NCBI GenBank assembly: GCA_947174725.1
Contig: CAMWKA010000079.1
Coordinates: 1-7,484, forward strand
Source: an uncultured Lachnospiraceae bacterium
GTDB lineage: Bacteria > Bacillota > Clostridia > Lachnospirales > Lachnospiraceae
Reading direction: 5' to 3'
DNA: 7,484 nt
Positions 6,884 through 7,484 of the stretch are shown here, piece by piece. How positions within the stretch are numbered: position 1 is the first letter of the stretch; the number at the start of each line of letters is the position of its first letter. The notes under the pieces were generated by a model. The model saw nothing but the letters and a program-made list of their open reading frames with translations. It did no database searches and was not told the origin of the DNA. Made by a program: the position numbers and the translations under genes.

Positions 6884-6895
6884 TGCGGTTATCAT

Positions 6896-7213
6896 ATGAA
6901 GCAATATCCGATGATTGATAAAAAGCGGACCGCAGGACGCATAAAATTCTTTATGCGGTATCATGGTCTAAAACCTGCGGATATACAGGCGTATCTTGGC
7001 TTGACCTGCGTACAGACAGTATACCGGTGGCTGGATGGAACTAATATTCCGAGTGTAGATAACATCTATGCTTTAAGCAGGCTTTTTGGCGTCAGGGTAG
7101 ATGATCTGCTGGCAGGGAATGAAAAAGTTGTTCCGCTACCTTCGTACTGTAAAAGTCATTTTCGTATGCTGATGTATTATGAAAATTTGGAAAAGTTAGA
7201 AAAGCCGGTGTGA
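6896..7213 (+). CDS. Small XRE-family helix-turn-helix transcriptional regulator
   Basis: 105-residue protein with a single DNA-binding domain at about residues 12-73. RIKFFMRYHGLKPADIQAYLGL gives helix 1 and helix 2, CVQTVYRWLDG is the recognition helix region, and the closing segment is PSVDNIYALSRLFGVRVDDLL, the typical last helices of XRE/Cro-type domains (family knowledge). The C-terminal tail of about 32 residues (from NEKVVPLPSYCKS) carries no domain I recognise. There is no signal peptide or membrane segment, so it is a cytoplasmic protein. It is separated from the upstream operon by an intrinsic terminator and is therefore a separate unit; the -10/-35 of its own promoter is not clear to me. 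Downstream lie a dyad and promoter for the next gene, a plausible target. Target and effector are not determined by sequence. Confidence 0.85.
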   Translation: MKQYPMIDKKRTAGRIKFFMRYHGLKPADIQAYLGLTCVQTVYRWLDGTNIPSVDNIYALSRLFGVRVDDLLAGNEKVVPLPSYCKSHFRMLMYYENLEKLEKPV

Positions 7214-7253
7214 TGGAAAGATTAAAAAGATGAATAAGTTGGTATGTTGAAAT

Positions 7254-7272
7254 ATTGAATTTTGGATTCAAT
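7254..7272. promoter_or_regulatory. Perfect inverted repeat, candidate operator
   Basis: ATTGAAT (7254-7260), spacer TTTGG, ATTCAAT (7266-7272). The right arm overlaps the first bases of the -35 hexamer of the promoter at 7271-7300. Size and half-site spacing fit a dimeric XRE-type regulator, which is encoded immediately upstream. Binding is inferred. Confidence 0.5.
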
Positions 7273-7300
7273 GACAAGTCCTTGGTGCATCTCTTATAAT
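7271..7300 (+). promoter_or_regulatory. Sigma-A type promoter
   Basis: -35 ATGACA (7271-7276, five of six consensus bases), 18-base spacer, perfect -10 TATAAT (7295-7300). Expected transcript start is near 7307, about 36 bases before the ATG at 7343. It is the clearest promoter in the window. Confidence 0.75.
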
Positions 7301-7327
7301 TTGGATAAGAACGAACCGCTATATCCG

Positions 7328-7334
7328 AAGGAGG
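7328..7334 (+). promoter_or_regulatory. Ribosome binding site of the last gene
   Basis: Consensus AAGGAGG with an 8-base gap to ATG 7343. Together with the promoter upstream it makes this short open frame a credible gene. Confidence 0.8.
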
Positions 7335-7342
7335 GAGAAGAT

Positions 7343-7484
7343 ATGAGAGATGGGACAGGGCACGTAGCAAATAAAAGAGATTACATCGTCAATATGAAAA
7401 ATATGATGGCAAATAAGAGGGGGAACAAAGTAAATAAGAGGGGTTACGCGGCATATACAACAGAATTATCAGCGGATAACAAAG
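7343..7484 (+). CDS. Start of an unrecognised gene with heptad-like repeats (3' partial)
   Basis: Open frame of 47 complete codons running off the right edge. It begins MRDGTGHVANKRDYIVNM and has a consensus ribosome binding site and a good promoter, so expression is likely. I do not recognise the product. The visible part is basic and Asn-rich and contains four consecutive seven-residue units (ANKRDYI, VNMKNMM, ANKRGNK, VNKRGYA; residues 9-36). There is no signal peptide in the visible part and no hydrophobic segment. Position behind an XRE regulator with a promoter-linked dyad suggests a regulated unit. Function cannot be given from this fragment; it may be a short N-terminal extension before a domain beyond the window. 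Confidence 0.6.
   Translation, partial: MRDGTGHVANKRDYIVNMKNMMANKRGNKVNKRGYAAYTTELSADNK
7367..7450 (+). repeat. Four tandem imperfect 21-bp units
   Basis: Units start at 7367, 7388, 7409 and 7430. Three share the core AAATAAGAGGGG or AAATAAAAGAG; the second (TCAATATGAAAAATATG) is more diverged. The 21-base period keeps frame and gives a seven-residue peptide repeat with consensus [A/V]-N-K-R-G/D-x-x. Confidence 0.6.

Noticed and set aside
6596..6895. Upstream extension of the HTH gene frame
   Set aside because: It would overlap the end of copy 2 and translate through the intrinsic terminator. The ribosome binding site at 6876 and the start of the domain fix ATG 6896.
1..7484. CRISPR array, tRNA or rRNA gene, insertion sequence or phage genes
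   Set aside because: I saw no regularly spaced repeats with unique spacers, no tRNA or rRNA signatures, and no transposase or phage structural proteins on either strand.

Overview
The window looks like chromosomal DNA from a Gram-positive anaerobe of the Clostridia, most plausibly Lachnospiraceae. The reasons are strong purine-rich Shine-Dalgarno sites, moderate GC, a CDP-glycerol glycerophosphotransferase-family enzyme, and a YidC-like protein type that I recall (unchecked) from cell-surface polysaccharide loci of that family. The taxonomic call is an inference.

Left and centre (1-6738) form a surface-glycopolymer module in the order fusion protein copy 1, glycerophosphotransferase, fusion protein copy 2. 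Both fusion proteins join an N-terminal YidC/Oxa1-like membrane domain to further membrane helices and a C-terminal alkaline-phosphatase-superfamily (sulfatase / phosphoglycerol-transferase-like) domain, which a positive-inside reading places outside the cell. The enzyme between them (2441-3736) carries TagB/TagF-type motifs. Inferred pathway: a cytoplasmic enzyme transfers glycerol phosphate (or a similar phospho-polyol) onto a lipid-linked glycan, and the fusion proteins handle or modify the polymer outside the membrane.

Copy 1 begins beyond the left edge. It is interrupted by a run of nine G (56-64) that throws the upstream family reading frame out by one base: eight G would restore one continuous frame, whereas nine G stops the upstream frame at 233-235. 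This is either a slippage-based on/off switch, a plain mutation, or a homopolymer sequencing error. In copy 2 the arginine normally found in the hydrophilic groove of YidC insertases is an asparagine (residue 48), so the YidC-like part is probably not an ordinary insertase.

Two hairpins (3783-3817 and 3842-3869) lie between the glycerophosphotransferase gene and copy 2. Three consecutive hairpins (6738-6862), one of them a classic intrinsic terminator, close copy 2.

The right end (6896-7484) is a separate small unit: a 105-residue XRE-type DNA-binding protein, then a good promoter (-10 TATAAT at 7295-7300) with a perfect 7-bp inverted repeat touching its -35, then the start of an unrecognised gene (from 7343) whose first codons contain four tandem 21-bp units. 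Autonomous control of this promoter by the neighbouring regulator is a reasonable but untested inference.
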